From Winogradskyella sp. MH6 (GTDB lineage Bacteria > Bacteroidota > Bacteroidia > Flavobacteriales > Flavobacteriaceae): DNA of 64,000 nt. Where the stretch lies: the NCBI RefSeq assembly GCF_022810765.1, contig NZ_CP094494.1, positions 2,356,001 through 2,420,000 of the forward strand, given 5' to 3'. The stretch's first letter is position 1. Each line of letters begins with the position of its first letter. Shown one piece after another: positions 34,433 through 43,569 of the stretch. The notes beneath the pieces are model-generated. The model saw only the letters and a list, made by a program, of their open reading frames with translations. It had not been told where the DNA came from and made no database searches. Position numbers and translations under genes: made by a program.

Positions 34433-36631
34433 ATGACAATTTCAATATGGAGATATAGTCACTTTGCACTGGCTATATCTTCTTCTATTTTTATACTTCT
34501 AGCAACCGTCACAGGTATTGTTTTAGCGTTTGAACCCATTTCAAATCAGCTAAAGCCTTATGCTATAACCAATGCAGATGACATTAAATTGTCTGAGGTT
34601 ATTACGGTTTTACAAGATGAATATGATGAAATTGTTAGTGTTGAGGTAGACAACAACAACTTTGTAAAAGCCTCTGTTTTTACGTTCGAAGGTGATAGCG
34701 AAACCTTTTATTTAGATCCAAATACAGGAAAGAAGCTCGGAGAATTAGAGAAAAAAGCACCAATTTTTGAGTTTGCAACAAACCTGCATCGCTCATTATT
34801 TTTAAAATCTACAGGTCGGTTTTTAGTTGGCTTATTTTCATTTTTATTACTGCTTATTGCCATTACTGGAATTCAGCTTATAGTAAAACGACAAGGCGGT
34901 TTAAAGAAGTTTTTTAGTAAAGTTGTAAAAGAAAATTTCGAGCAATATTATCACGTGGTTTTAGGACGTTGGTTCTTAATTCCTATAGTTATCATTACAC
35001 TCACAGGTGTTTATTTATCCTTAGAGAAGTTTGATGTGTTGCCTGCCAGTAAGGTAGAGCATATTGAAACTACCGAACAACAATCTAAGGAAAAACAAGA
35101 ATTATCTAAATTCAAAGTATTTAATGAGACCAGTTTAGATGAGCTTGTAACACTCGATTTTCCATTTTCTGACGATGAAGAAGATTACTTTATACTGCAA
35201 ACAACATCTGGTGAATATTACATTAATCAATACACAGGTAACGTTCTCAGCGAAGCTAAGAAACCGTTGGTAAGCCAATTATCCTATTGGAGTTTAATTT
35301 TGCACACAGGACAAGGCACCATCATTTGGGCAGTGATGTTGTTACTGGCTTGTTTTGCGATTCTGTTTTTTATGTATTCAGGTTTTGCAATGAGTTTTAA
35401 ACGTTTAGCTAAAGGGTCTAAGGTGAAGAATAAATTCACAAAAGACACTGCAGAATATATCATTCTTATTGGGTCCGAAACTGGGCATACCAACAAGTTT
35501 GCGCATCAGTTTTACAATGCTTTGGTAGAAGCTGGTAACACGGTTTATTTTTCAACTTTAAATCAATATGATAGTTATAAAGAGGCAAAGCACATCATCA
35601 TATTTACGTCAACTTATGGTGAAGGTGAAGCGCCTCGAACTGCCAAGAATTTTGAAAAATTGTTACCTGCGATTCAACAACCCAATATCATAAAATTTTC
35701 GATAGTTGGTTTTGGATCTTTAATGTATCCAGACTATTGCAAATACGCGATAGATGTTAATGAATGGTTGCATAATAGTTCAAATTTTGAAGCGAATTTA
35801 CCTGTATTCAAAATAAATAATCAATCTTTTGAAGCCTTTAAAAATTGGGCAATTCAGTGGAATGAAGCTACAAACCAAGATTTGAAAGTGGTATTAAACA
35901 AACCATTGGTCAACCGTAAAAAACTGAAGAATTTTAAGATAATATCAAATTCTGGTCTTAACATAGATGATACCTTTTTAATCGAATTAAAACCAGAAAA
36001 AAAATTAAAATTTCAGTCAGGAGATATTGTGTCTTTCTATCCTGAAGAAGATAATATTGAACGTCAATATTCAGTTGCCAAAGTTGATGATAGCATTTTG
36101 TTGAGTGTAAAAAAGCACGAGTTTGGTAAATGTTCAACATTACTATGTCAGTTAACGGTTGGTGATATAATTAAAGGGAAAGTCATCAGGAATTTAGATT
36201 TTCATTTTCCGAGCTATGCAAAAGAAGTGGTAATGATCGCCAATGGTACCGGAATTGCGCCTTTTCTCGGAATGCTTAACGAAACCAATAAAGACATAAA
36301 AACACATCTGTTTTGGGGAGGGCGAACCAAAGCATCGCTTCAATTGTATACTTCTCACATAGAAAACGCAACTCAAAAAGGCTATTTAGATAATTTTAAT
36401 GTTGCCTATTCGCAAGAACATGAAACTAAGGTGTACGTTCAAGATAGTATTAAAATGAACGAAACCCTTATTTCTAATGCGCTTAAAAACGATGGAGTCA
36501 TAATGATTTGTGGTTCTATAGCTATGCAAAATCGTGTATTAGAAGTTTTGAATAGCATAACTACAACAACCTTAAACGAGCCATTGAGTACGTTTGAGAA
36601 CAACGAGCAAATCTTAATGGATTGTTATTAG
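34433..36631 (+). CDS. PepSY membrane protein fused to flavodoxin and ferredoxin-reductase domains
   Basis: The product has 732 residues. The N-terminal PepSY-associated membrane module (about 1-325) has four helices, near 10-32, 125-147, 180-202 and 290-320. A flavodoxin domain (about 340-475) shows an FMN loop (IGSETGHTNKFAHQF) and FTSTYGEGEAPRTAKNF. The C-terminal FAD/NADPH reductase (about 500-732) has RQYSVAK (FAD), ANGTGIAPFLGML, FWGGRTK and the end ILMDCY, as in sulfite reductase CysJ. Electrons from NADPH would flow through FAD and FMN toward the periplasm. Reduction of ferric iron from siderophore or heme is the likely role, from context. Confidence 0.85.
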   Translation: MTISIWRYSHFALAISSSIFILLATVTGIVLAFEPISNQLKPYAITNADDIKLSEVITVLQDEYDEIVSVEVDNNNFVKASVFTFEGDSETFYLDPNTGKKLGELEKKAPIFEFATNLHRSLFLKSTGRFLVGLFSFLLLLIAITGIQLIVKRQGGLKKFFSKVVKENFEQYYHVVLGRWFLIPIVIITLTGVYLSLEKFDVLPASKVEHIETTEQQSKEKQELSKFKVFNETSLDELVTLDFPFSDDEEDYFILQTTSGEYYINQYTGNVLSEAKKPLVSQLSYWSLILHTGQGTIIWAVMLLLACFAILFFMYSGFAMSFKRLAKGSKVKNKFTKDTAEYIILIGSETGHTNKFAHQFYNALVEAGNTVYFSTLNQYDSYKEAKHIIIFTSTYGEGEAPRTAKNFEKLLPAIQQPNIIKFSIVGFGSLMYPDYCKYAIDVNEWLHNSSNFEANLPVFKINNQSFEAFKNWAIQWNEATNQDLKVVLNKPLVNRKKLKNFKIISNSGLNIDDTFLIELKPEKKLKFQSGDIVSFYPEEDNIERQYSVAKVDDSILLSVKKHEFGKCSTLLCQLTVGDIIKGKVIRNLDFHFPSYAKEVVMIANGTGIAPFLGMLNETNKDIKTHLFWGGRTKASLQLYTSHIENATQKGYLDNFNVAYSQEHETKVYVQDSIKMNETLISNALKNDGVIMICGSIAMQNRVLEVLNSITTTTLNEPLSTFENNEQILMDCY

Positions 36632-36644
36632 GATTTTAACCAAA

Positions 36645-36676
36645 AAAAGCGCTACCCAAAAATGGATAACGCTTTT
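36645..36676. terminator. Terminator between the reductase and the FecA-like receptor
   Basis: A 13-bp stem with two mismatches (AAAAGCGCTACCC / GGATAACGCTTTT) and a 6-base loop lies between convergent genes, with an A run before it. Confidence 0.65.
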
Positions 36677-36705
36677 ACCAATCAACTAATTTTAAAACTG
36701 AATAT

Positions 36706-38937
36706 TTAAAATCTAAATTCAAATCCTAGGTTACCACCAAATGGATGACCAGGACGTAAACCTGCTGGAACTCGTGAAACAGCATATGTTTCATCTAATA
36801 GGTTTATAATGTTTCCTGTAAGACTAAGATTCTTTGTAAAGTGATATTTAGCAGACATATCTATGATAAAGTTAGAATCTACACGCTCAGTATCTGGAAT
36901 AGATCCTGTACCAGCCATAGTTCTAAATTCACCATTAAATCTTCCGTTTATGTTGAGTTCGTATTTAGTGTGTTCTAACGATAATCCAACATTAAATTGA
37001 TGTTTTGGGATGTATGGTAATTCGTCACCTTTAGTAACTTCTCCCCATAAATCATCGTTACTACCAAAGCTATTTAAAAACTCAGTATTTGTAAATGTAT
37101 AGGCAAACGTTACAGGTAGTTTAAACGATTTGTTATTTGGCAATAACTCATAGTTTAATAAAACTTCTACACCACTCACAGCAACTTCACCTGCATTAAA
37201 TTGATCTAAAGAGCCAGTTCCGCCAGTTGCGGCTAAATCGCTACCTAATAAGTTACTATAGTCATTGTAGAAACCAACAACCTCACCACGTAATTGACCA
37301 AAAGCAAAACGCGATCCTAGTTCATAATTGATGCTTTCTTCAGCTTCTTCACCATCAGAACTTCCTGGAGGTGAAAATCCTTTATGTACACCACCAAATA
37401 CAGAAATAGTATTTGTAAATGCATAGTTAACACCAACACCAGGAATAAAAACATCTACTTTGTTTTCTCTAACCGAAAGGTCGCTCCCTGTTCTGCTTGG
37501 GTCATTGCTTCCGTAATCATCACGCTGTAGAATGATATTTTCATATCTAATGCCAGGTGTTACAGTAAGCTTATCATATTTTAATTTATACATCGCATAA
37601 GCTGCAAAGGCTTTTGCGCTACTAATTCTGTTACCTTGAGCACCAAGCACACCATCCGATGTTTTAGACATATTTTGATTAATAATACTATAACCATCTT
37701 CCCACTGAAAACGGTCTTCCTCATCATAATGGTAACGTAAACCAATTTCTAAATCATGAAAGGTGTTTTCACCAAACCAATGGTGGTCAAATTTTGTTTG
37801 TACACCTTTTGAATAGTACACACGATTATTTGCTTTAACTAATAAAGCATCAGCTGATGAATCTACATCACCACGAATAATATTCATGTGGTTGGCATAG
37901 GTAGTTGGGTCTGCAATTACAGTAGAAATACCTTGTTTATCTCCATTAAAGATAACATCATCTAACTTATACCAGTTACGCGAAAATTTATTGTAATAAC
38001 CGTTAGTCGTTAAACGCATGTTTTTTGAAAAATCTAAAGTATGCGTAAGCATTAATTGAATTTGTTCAGCAATCATACGATCATCTTGCGAAGCTGCATA
38101 TCTACTATAAGGAGATGAATTAAAGTCGCTTTCAGTAAGACCTAAATAAGTTTCGTAAGAACGCTCATCGTAATAATGAAATTTAGCTTCTAATGACTGT
38201 TGAAGCTTAGCGTCAGCATCAGTTTTTACTTTAAATTTAGCTGTTAATTCATTAATGTCAAAGCCAGTGTTGTTGCTGTTAGACAAGTCCTTAAAGCCAT
38301 CAGAACCGTAGTTAAGGAATTCTAGCATGTAGCCAATATTTTCTTTTGTATCACCTATACGTGCCAATATTTGCTGCGTGTCAAAAGAACCATAACCGGC
38401 TTTAACTTCACCACTAAAGGTGTTAGGTATTTGTGCCGAAATCATATTAATTGCACCACCTGTCGTAAATGGACCAAATTGTACCTGGCTACTTCCTTTT
38501 AAAATTTCTAATGCCTGCATACGACCAACTGAAGGAAAATAATAAGCAGCAGGAGCACTGTAAGGGGCAGGTGCTATAAGTACACCATCTTCCATTAAGG
38601 TGATTTTTGCACTACGCTCTGGAGATGTACCTCTCAAACTTATGTTTGGTCGTAATCCAAAACCATCTTCCTCGTAAAAAGTAACACCTGGGACTGAACG
38701 CAAAGCACGATTAATATCTGTAAAACCAAATTTCTTTAACTCTTGTGGTGATAAATAGTAAGCAGAACCTGTACGGTTACTTGCTACATATTTACTACCA
38801 AAAATTTGGTTTGAGTTAATAATTACTTCGTCTAGTTTTTGAATAGAATCTAATGGTTTTTCATTAGTTTGGTTTTGTGCATTTACAAGAAAAGTACCAG
38901 TAAAACCAATTACTGTAAGGGCTAATTTCCGAATCAT
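36706..38937 (-). CDS. TonB-dependent receptor, FecA-like (ferric chelate uptake)
   Basis: This 743-residue protein has a signal peptide ending FLVNAQ. The plug is strongly FecA-like: DINRALRSVPGVTFYEEDGFG, NISLRGTSPERSAKITLMED, LIAPAPYSAPAAYYFPSVGR (near 135), LKGSSQVQFGPFTTGGAINM. The barrel ends in NLGFEFRF. It should import ferric citrate or a related chelate. No FecIR-type sigma/anti-sigma pair is adjacent. A -33/-7 promoter with an adjacent palindrome lies upstream. Confidence 0.87.
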   Translation of the reverse strand: MIRKLALTVIGFTGTFLVNAQNQTNEKPLDSIQKLDEVIINSNQIFGSKYVASNRTGSAYYLSPQELKKFGFTDINRALRSVPGVTFYEEDGFGLRPNISLRGTSPERSAKITLMEDGVLIAPAPYSAPAAYYFPSVGRMQALEILKGSSQVQFGPFTTGGAINMISAQIPNTFSGEVKAGYGSFDTQQILARIGDTKENIGYMLEFLNYGSDGFKDLSNSNNTGFDINELTAKFKVKTDADAKLQQSLEAKFHYYDERSYETYLGLTESDFNSSPYSRYAASQDDRMIAEQIQLMLTHTLDFSKNMRLTTNGYYNKFSRNWYKLDDVIFNGDKQGISTVIADPTTYANHMNIIRGDVDSSADALLVKANNRVYYSKGVQTKFDHHWFGENTFHDLEIGLRYHYDEEDRFQWEDGYSIINQNMSKTSDGVLGAQGNRISSAKAFAAYAMYKLKYDKLTVTPGIRYENIILQRDDYGSNDPSRTGSDLSVRENKVDVFIPGVGVNYAFTNTISVFGGVHKGFSPPGSSDGEEAEESINYELGSRFAFGQLRGEVVGFYNDYSNLLGSDLAATGGTGSLDQFNAGEVAVSGVEVLLNYELLPNNKSFKLPVTFAYTFTNTEFLNSFGSNDDLWGEVTKGDELPYIPKHQFNVGLSLEHTKYELNINGRFNGEFRTMAGTGSIPDTERVDSNFIIDMSAKYHFTKNLSLTGNIINLLDETYAVSRVPAGLRPGHPFGGNLGFEFRF

Positions 38938-38976
38938 TTATTTAGACTTGTTAAAAATAGGTTTGTTTTCAGCGTG

Positions 38977-39027
38977 CAAAATTACGACCTAAGCTTAAAT
39001 TTTCAAACTTTATTTAGAATAAATAAA
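38977..39027 (-). promoter_or_regulatory. FecA-like receptor promoter with operator-like palindrome
   Basis: On the minus strand, TTTG (39007-39004) and TAATTTTG (38984-38977) form a -33/-7 pair with a 19-bp spacer. Immediately upstream, 39009-39027 is TTTATTTA-GAA-TAAATAAA, a palindrome with 8-bp arms. It shares TTATTTAGA with the hmuR operator on the same strand sense. A common iron regulator is inferred. Confidence 0.6.
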
Positions 39028-39111
39028 AATAAATAACATACAAGCTTTGATTAGCAGTTCATTATATAAAGATATTTTATTGATTGAACATTATTTAACC
39101 ATAAGTTGATG

Positions 39112-39140
39112 TTTGCTCAATGAAAAAAAATGTATCTTTG
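39112..39140 (+). promoter_or_regulatory. -33/-7 promoter of guaB
   Basis: TTTG (39112-39115) and TATCTTTG (39133-39140) are separated by 17 bp. The -7 box overlaps an upstream in-frame ATG at 39130, so that ATG cannot be the start of the mRNA's main product. Confidence 0.7.
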
Positions 39141-39141
39141 C

Positions 39142-39164
39142 GTGCAATTATACCTTAATTGCAC
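39142..39164 (+). promoter_or_regulatory. Perfect hairpin in the guaB leader
   Basis: GTGCAATTA (39142-39150) and TAATTGCAC (39156-39164) form a perfect 9-bp inverted repeat with a TACCT loop. It starts one base after the -7 box and ends one base before the guaB ATG. It could be a repressor site over the transcription start or an RNA hairpin blocking the ribosome. Confidence 0.65.
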
Positions 39165-39165
39165 T

Positions 39166-40635
39166 ATGACAGCACACGAAAATAAAATCTTAGGTGAAGG
39201 TCTTACCTACGATGACGTCCTTTTAGTTCCAGCATTTTCTCAAGTACTTCCGCGCGAAGTAAACATTCAAACAAAATTTACGAGAAACATTACCATTAAT
39301 ATTCCTGTAATTTCCGCAGCTATGGATACGGTTACAGAGAGTAGAATGGCTATTGCTATGGCTCGCGAAGGTGGTATTGGTGTGTTGCACAAAAACATGA
39401 CTATTGAGCAGCAAGCCACAAAAGTGCGTAAAGTAAAACGTGCCGAAAGTGGTATGATAATAGATCCTGTAACATTACCAATGAATGCCGTAGTTGCAGA
39501 TGCCAAAAATGCAATGCGAGAGCATAGTATTGGAGGTATTCCAATCGTTGATGATGAAGGAAACCTAAAAGGTATTGTTACCAATCGCGATTTGCGTTTT
39601 GAACACAATAATGATAGACCAATCATTGAAGTGATGACAGGCGAAAATTTAGTGACTGCACCTGTTGGGACATCCTTAAAAGATGCCGAAGCCATTTTAC
39701 AAGAAAATAAAATTGAAAAACTTCTTATTGTTGAAGGTAAAAAACTCGTAGGTCTTATCACATTTAGAGATATTACTAAAGTGACGCAAAAGCCAATAGC
39801 CAACAAAGATACCTACGGAAGATTAAGAGTTGCGGCAGCAATTGGAGTAACAGGAGATGCTGTTGATAGAGCAGAAGCTCTGGTTAACGCAGGTGTTGAT
39901 GCTGTTGTTATTGATACTGCTCACGGACACACCAAAGGTGTGGTATCTGTCCTAAAAGAAATAAAATCAAAATTCTCTCAACTAGAAGTTATTGTTGGAA
40001 ACATTGCAACAGGCGAAGCTGCTAAATATTTGGTAGAAGCTGGTGCAGATGCTGTAAAAGTAGGTATTGGTCCAGGTTCTATTTGTACAACACGTGTTGT
40101 TGCAGGTGTTGGTTTTCCTCAGTTTTCAGCAGTATTAGAAGTTGCTGCAGCTATTAAAGGTAGTGGAGTACCAGTTATTGCTGATGGTGGAATTCGTTAT
40201 ACAGGTGATATACCTAAAGCAATTGCTGCTGGTGCTGATACTGTAATGTTAGGTTCCCTTTTAGCAGGAACTAAAGAGAGTCCAGGAGAAACGATTATTT
40301 ATGAAGGCCGTAAGTTTAAATCGTATCGTGGAATGGGTTCTGTTGAAGCTATGAAACAAGGTAGTAAAGACCGTTATTTCCAAGATGTTGAAGACGATAT
40401 TAAAAAATTAGTGCCAGAAGGCATTGTGGGTCGTGTACCATATAAAGGTGAATTGTTTGAAAGTATTCATCAGTTTGTGGGTGGACTTAGAGCCGGAATG
40501 GGTTATTGTGGTGCAAAGGATATTGCAACGTTGAAAGAGTCTGGAAGATTTGTAAAAATTACTGCAAGTGGTATTCACGAAAGTCATCCACATGATGTTA
40601 CTATTACCAAGGAAGCACCTAATTATTCTAGGTAA
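39166..40635 (+). CDS. guaB: IMP dehydrogenase
   Basis: The product has 489 residues from the ATG at 39166, where the family-typical N-terminus ([24 protein letters not shown]) begins. It converts IMP to XMP with NAD, the first step to GMP. Two CBS domains (about 95-215) include [21 protein letters not shown]. The catalytic cysteine is in [15 protein letters not shown] (near 303), followed by [29 protein letters not shown] and the mobile-flap region. The 5' leader holds a perfect hairpin that may regulate expression. Confidence 0.95.
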   Translation: MTAHENKILGEGLTYDDVLLVPAFSQVLPREVNIQTKFTRNITINIPVISAAMDTVTESRMAIAMAREGGIGVLHKNMTIEQQATKVRKVKRAESGMIIDPVTLPMNAVVADAKNAMREHSIGGIPIVDDEGNLKGIVTNRDLRFEHNNDRPIIEVMTGENLVTAPVGTSLKDAEAILQENKIEKLLIVEGKKLVGLITFRDITKVTQKPIANKDTYGRLRVAAAIGVTGDAVDRAEALVNAGVDAVVIDTAHGHTKGVVSVLKEIKSKFSQLEVIVGNIATGEAAKYLVEAGADAVKVGIGPGSICTTRVVAGVGFPQFSAVLEVAAAIKGSGVPVIADGGIRYTGDIPKAIAAGADTVMLGSLLAGTKESPGETIIYEGRKFKSYRGMGSVEAMKQGSKDRYFQDVEDDIKKLVPEGIVGRVPYKGELFESIHQFVGGLRAGMGYCGAKDIATLKESGRFVKITASGIHESHPHDVTITKEAPNYSR

Positions 40636-40650
40636 TTTTATTTGTGTTTT

Positions 40651-41118
40651 TTAATCTGAAATAGTTATTATTTCAAATGTCCAATTGCGTTTGGTTTTAA
40701 ACTTTTTATTAAAATTAGGAGGTTTAAGACCAGCGTAAATTAAACCAGCTCCAGGTATTGTTAATAAGAAGGCAGAGGAATCTGCCAATAATCCTATTAA
40801 TATACCTATACCTACAGTTATTGATCCTAAATAAACTAAAAAAGAGCCTGTAACAATAGATACTAATAAGGGGTTACGCTTCATTGCTATAATATCTGAT
40901 AAGTTGATACTCTCTCCTTGTATAAGAATAGAATTGCTTTCTATTTTAAAGCGTCCCTTGAGTTTTTTACCATCAAGAGTAAATACTTTTACTCTTCTGT
41001 TCTCTTTAATAATCTTTTCTTTTTGAGTAGCTTCATTTGTGATTTTTATAGCTTTAATCTGAGCTGTAATAAGGTTAATGAAGCATAAAAATGATAATAG
41101 GAGTACGGTTTTTTTCAT
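40651..41118 (-). CDS. Small exported or membrane protein, unknown
   Basis: The product has 155 residues, with a signal peptide ending NLITAQ. A short beta domain follows (RRVKVFTLDGKKLKGRFKIESNSILIQGESINLSDI, about 42-80) that resembles an Sm-like or phage-tail-type beta unit. Two hydrophobic helices (about 90-112 and 115-135) come after it, and the end is basic. Similar small proteins are common in flavobacteria, with unknown function. It follows the esterase-like gene by 66 bp on the same strand. Confidence 0.65.
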   Translation of the reverse strand: MKKTVLLLSFLCFINLITAQIKAIKITNEATQKEKIIKENRRVKVFTLDGKKLKGRFKIESNSILIQGESINLSDIIAMKRNPLLVSIVTGSFLVYLGSITVGIGILIGLLADSSAFLLTIPGAGLIYAGLKPPNFNKKFKTKRNWTFEIITISD

Positions 41119-41184
41119 GCCATAGATTTGTCATTAGATAACAAAAAGACAAAATGGTTGCGTCTAGCTTTCTTAAAGTTTTCT

Positions 41185-41997
41185 TTAGTTATTTAAAGTC
41201 CAGATTAAAGCCTTTTCTTTAGTAGCTCTGAAAATAGTATTGTGTTGCTCGTTCGGTTCGTCTGAATATTTCCAAGTTAAATTTGCAGGAGCATTTTTCT
41301 GTAAAGCCTTATCGACTAACTTGGTGTATTGAGAAATATCTTCTACACTAGAACCTGCAAACCATAGTTTTAAATCCTTCTCAGGAAGTTTGGTTAGCAA
41401 AGTATCTGCACTACTAGCTAGGTAATTGTTGTTCCACCAAAGCGAAGGATCCATAGCAATATAAAAATCGAAAGTTTCTGGTGCTGTAAAAAAGGTTTCC
41501 ATAACAAACAGACCAGCTAAGGATTCGCCAATGATTCCTTTTTTAGGTTGTGTTCTATATTTTTTATTGATTTCAGGCATTAATTCTTCAGCAATAAAAG
41601 CTCTAAAATCTTTTGCTCCATCTGTAATTGGACAATATTGTTTATCATCTTCTGCTTCTGAAGAACCTGTTAAATCTCTTCCTCTTTCGGTATTTTCTAT
41701 TCCGACCAAAATGAAAGCAGGTATTTTATTTTCTTCTAACAATTTAGAGAGTGTGTTTGCTATATGCGGAAAATCCTCTTTTATACCACCATCTGGCATA
41801 TAGAGTACAGGAAAATGTTCTGATGATGTTTTATAGCTAGGTGGTGTCCAAACATTTATAACACGATCTTCATTGACATACTTGGATGTTATTATTAAGC
41901 TGTCGTGTTCTGGTATTGGGTCGTTGTATGTTACACCTTTGTCTTTACAGCCCAAAAAGAAGACCATAGTAGTTAAGATTATAATTATTTTTTTCAT
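41185..41997 (-). CDS. Alpha/beta hydrolase lipoprotein (esterase D/Fes-like)
   Basis: This 270-residue protein has a lipoprotein signal (TTMVFFLGC, Cys17). The hydrolase core has the oxyanion segment FPVLYMPDGGI (near 62) and the nucleophile elbow GIIGESLAGLFVMETFF (near 157; serine in GESLAG). MDPSLWWNNNYL follows, and the histidine is probably in EPNEQHNTIF near 250. Relatives include enterobactin/ferric-siderophore esterases and carbohydrate esterases; the substrate cannot be chosen from sequence. It is 22 bp after the SRPBCC gene. Confidence 0.78.
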   Translation of the reverse strand: MKKIIIILTTMVFFLGCKDKGVTYNDPIPEHDSLIITSKYVNEDRVINVWTPPSYKTSSEHFPVLYMPDGGIKEDFPHIANTLSKLLEENKIPAFILVGIENTERGRDLTGSSEAEDDKQYCPITDGAKDFRAFIAEELMPEINKKYRTQPKKGIIGESLAGLFVMETFFTAPETFDFYIAMDPSLWWNNNYLASSADTLLTKLPEKDLKLWFAGSSVEDISQYTKLVDKALQKNAPANLTWKYSDEPNEQHNTIFRATKEKALIWTLNN

Positions 41998-42019
41998 ACA
42001 GCAGACTATTTATTAGTGT

Positions 42020-42478
42020 TTAATTTTCTGAAAGTTCTTTCAGTTTGTTCAAAGCCTTAGACCAAGTTGTGTTGAAATAATCGAGATACTCCTCATCTAC
42101 ATCGCTTTCAATGGTTACAGTTGTGACACCATTATGTTCTTCGAACGAGTAATTTTCAAGTCCGCCAGCCCATTTCTCTACATCTGGTCCTTCGGTTATT
42201 TCATTTTTGCCGTCTAAAATTCCATAATGTCTAATGGAAACAAATTTATAAGGAACATTATCTGCAATTTCAGAGACCATTCCGCCACGTTTGCCGTTTT
42301 CGTCAGTACCAACAAAATAGATTTTAGACCCTTTTTCCCAACTGCCTTCATAAGTAGAGGTTGGATTAAATTTAGCTGTCCATTGCTCGTAGGTTTCAAT
42401 ATTATCAATACCAAGCATAGTATTGTAAACCTTTTTCGCAGATGCTATAATCTCTGTTTTGAATTGCAATTTTTTCAT
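42020..42478 (-). CDS. SRPBCC/AHSA1-like domain protein
   Basis: This 152-residue cytoplasmic protein has a START-like fold. It has the typical N-terminus LQFKTEIIASAKKVYNTMLG, a central IYFVGTDENGKRGGMVSEI, and a C-terminal helix (YFNTTWSKALNKLKELSE). Such proteins bind hydrophobic ligands or act in stress responses. Its start borders the end of the integron-like cassette pair, which contributes the half attC-like site upstream. Confidence 0.8.
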   Translation of the reverse strand: MKKLQFKTEIIASAKKVYNTMLGIDNIETYEQWTAKFNPTSTYEGSWEKGSKIYFVGTDENGKRGGMVSEIADNVPYKFVSIRHYGILDGKNEITEGPDVEKWAGGLENYSFEEHNGVTTVTIESDVDEEYLDYFNTTWSKALNKLKELSEN

Positions 42479-42599
42479 GGTTTCTGAATTGATTAAAAGT
42501 TCTGACTAGCTTATTTGAATTTTACATTTCTAGTTTGCTATGCTTGTTTTAGAAGTAAGTGAGAACAGCGCCATTACTTATAGCCATTGTTGGGCATAG
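42479..42599 (-). mobile_element. Terminal half attC-like site of the cassette array
   Basis: On the plus strand GTTGGGC (42589-42595, consensus GTTRRRY) follows CATT and precedes the stop codon of the DUF4393 gene. The flanking CATTGTTGGGC-TAGTT is shared with 43553-43567. The partner RYYYAAC box is not found before the SRPBCC gene, so this copy is a half-site or degenerate end. Confidence 0.6.
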
Positions 42600-43415
42600 T
42601 TATTTTTTAATACAAGCGGAAATAAATAGCCTTCCAAAATCCGTTAATTCATACATTCCTTTGCTCTCTTTTTTAGCTCTCTTTAAGTCTTTTTCCTCTG
42701 TATATTTATTAAAATGATTATTTATAAGTTGATTATGTTGATTTTCAATTATTTCATAGTCTTTTTCTAATGCCGTGTAATAATAGTCAGAGTATTGAAT
42801 TAGTCCTAAAGACTCTAAATTATTGAGATATATACTTATGTTTTCAGGGAATTTAATATCCTTGATTTTTATATCCAATCCTGTCTTGTTTTTAAAAACA
42901 AAAACATACTCTGTTCTTTTTTCAGGATTGTCATAATGTTTTATAGTTAAAACTGGAATTGCGGGATTTGATTTAATGTGTTTTAATAAGATTGCTTCGT
43001 CAGGTGATAATCTATCAATTAATTGAATGAATCCAGGATGAGCTGTATTGATTGTTTCTGTAGATGAGGCACTTGCTAATAAATTGACAAAAGCATTGCT
43101 CAATTCCTCATTAGAAGTATATGTGAATCTTTCTAAAATAGGCATTGAAATTTCGGTTGGAACTTCAGTAACATTTTCTTCTGGAATGTTTTCTAATTCC
43201 TGTTCGTATTTTTTTAGATTATTCTCAAAATAAATACGAGTTCTTTCATTTACCCACTTAATTGGCCATAGTACAGTATTGCCAATGTTTACTATTGTTC
43301 CTAATGCATTGCCTGCTTTTTTACTTGGTTCACTCAATAAGTCATCATATGCTTTTTCGGCTACTTTTGATTGTCCAATGTTGACTAATGCGTTAATTTT
43401 CGATTCTTCGCTCAT
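42600..43415 (-). CDS. DUF4393 domain protein, cassette-borne
   Basis: The product has 271 residues from the ATG at 43415. The open frame continues upstream to 43484, but that part lies in the attC-like site. DUF4393 features: PTEISMPILERFTYTSNEEL and FVNLLASASS (near 105-135), HPGFIQLIDRLSPDEAILLK (near 140). The C-terminus (YELTDFGRLFISACI) resembles a winged-helix end. The family has no established function; members occur in variable genome regions, sometimes near defence genes. A stop codon directly at the next attC-like box is typical of integron cassettes. Confidence 0.82.
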   Translation of the reverse strand: MSEESKINALVNIGQSKVAEKAYDDLLSEPSKKAGNALGTIVNIGNTVLWPIKWVNERTRIYFENNLKKYEQELENIPEENVTEVPTEISMPILERFTYTSNEELSNAFVNLLASASSTETINTAHPGFIQLIDRLSPDEAILLKHIKSNPAIPVLTIKHYDNPEKRTEYVFVFKNKTGLDIKIKDIKFPENISIYLNNLESLGLIQYSDYYYTALEKDYEIIENQHNQLINNHFNKYTEEKDLKRAKKESKGMYELTDFGRLFISACIKK

Positions 43416-43430
43416 TTTTTTTCTAATTAT

Positions 43431-43562
43431 GCCCAACGGTAAAGTGTATGATTTCGTTGCGTGTTTAAGCACTAAAGTTAGCAAATAATCACAGATAGAA
43501 AATTCCAGCGGAATTTTCGTAAGTAAGCTCTAACTAGCAATGAATTATACACATTGTTGGGC
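43431..43562 (-). mobile_element. Complete attC-like recombination site (132 bp)
   Basis: It is bounded by GCCCAAC (43431-43437, RYYYAAC) and GTTGGGC (43556-43562, GTTRRRY). Inside are imperfect inverted arms: GTGTATGATTTCGTTGC on the left against GCAATGAATTATACAC on the right. A perfect apical hairpin GAAAATTCC-AGC-GGAATTTTC lies at 43498-43518. It lies between two genes in the same orientation, right after the stop of one and 16 bp before the start of the next, the geometry of an integron cassette boundary. Confidence 0.75.
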
Positions 43563-43569
43563 GTAGTTT

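Noticed and set aside
39130..39165. Upstream ATG as guaB start
   Set aside because: It overlaps the -7 box TATCTTTG, and the 12 extra residues are not part of the IMP dehydrogenase N-terminus.
39267..39806. A 179-codon minus-strand frame opposite guaB
   Set aside because: It is a shadow of the highly conserved IMP dehydrogenase gene.
43416..43484. Longer N-terminus for the DUF4393 protein
   Set aside because: These codons lie inside the attC-like site and lack similarity to the family; the ATG at 43415 follows an A-rich stretch.
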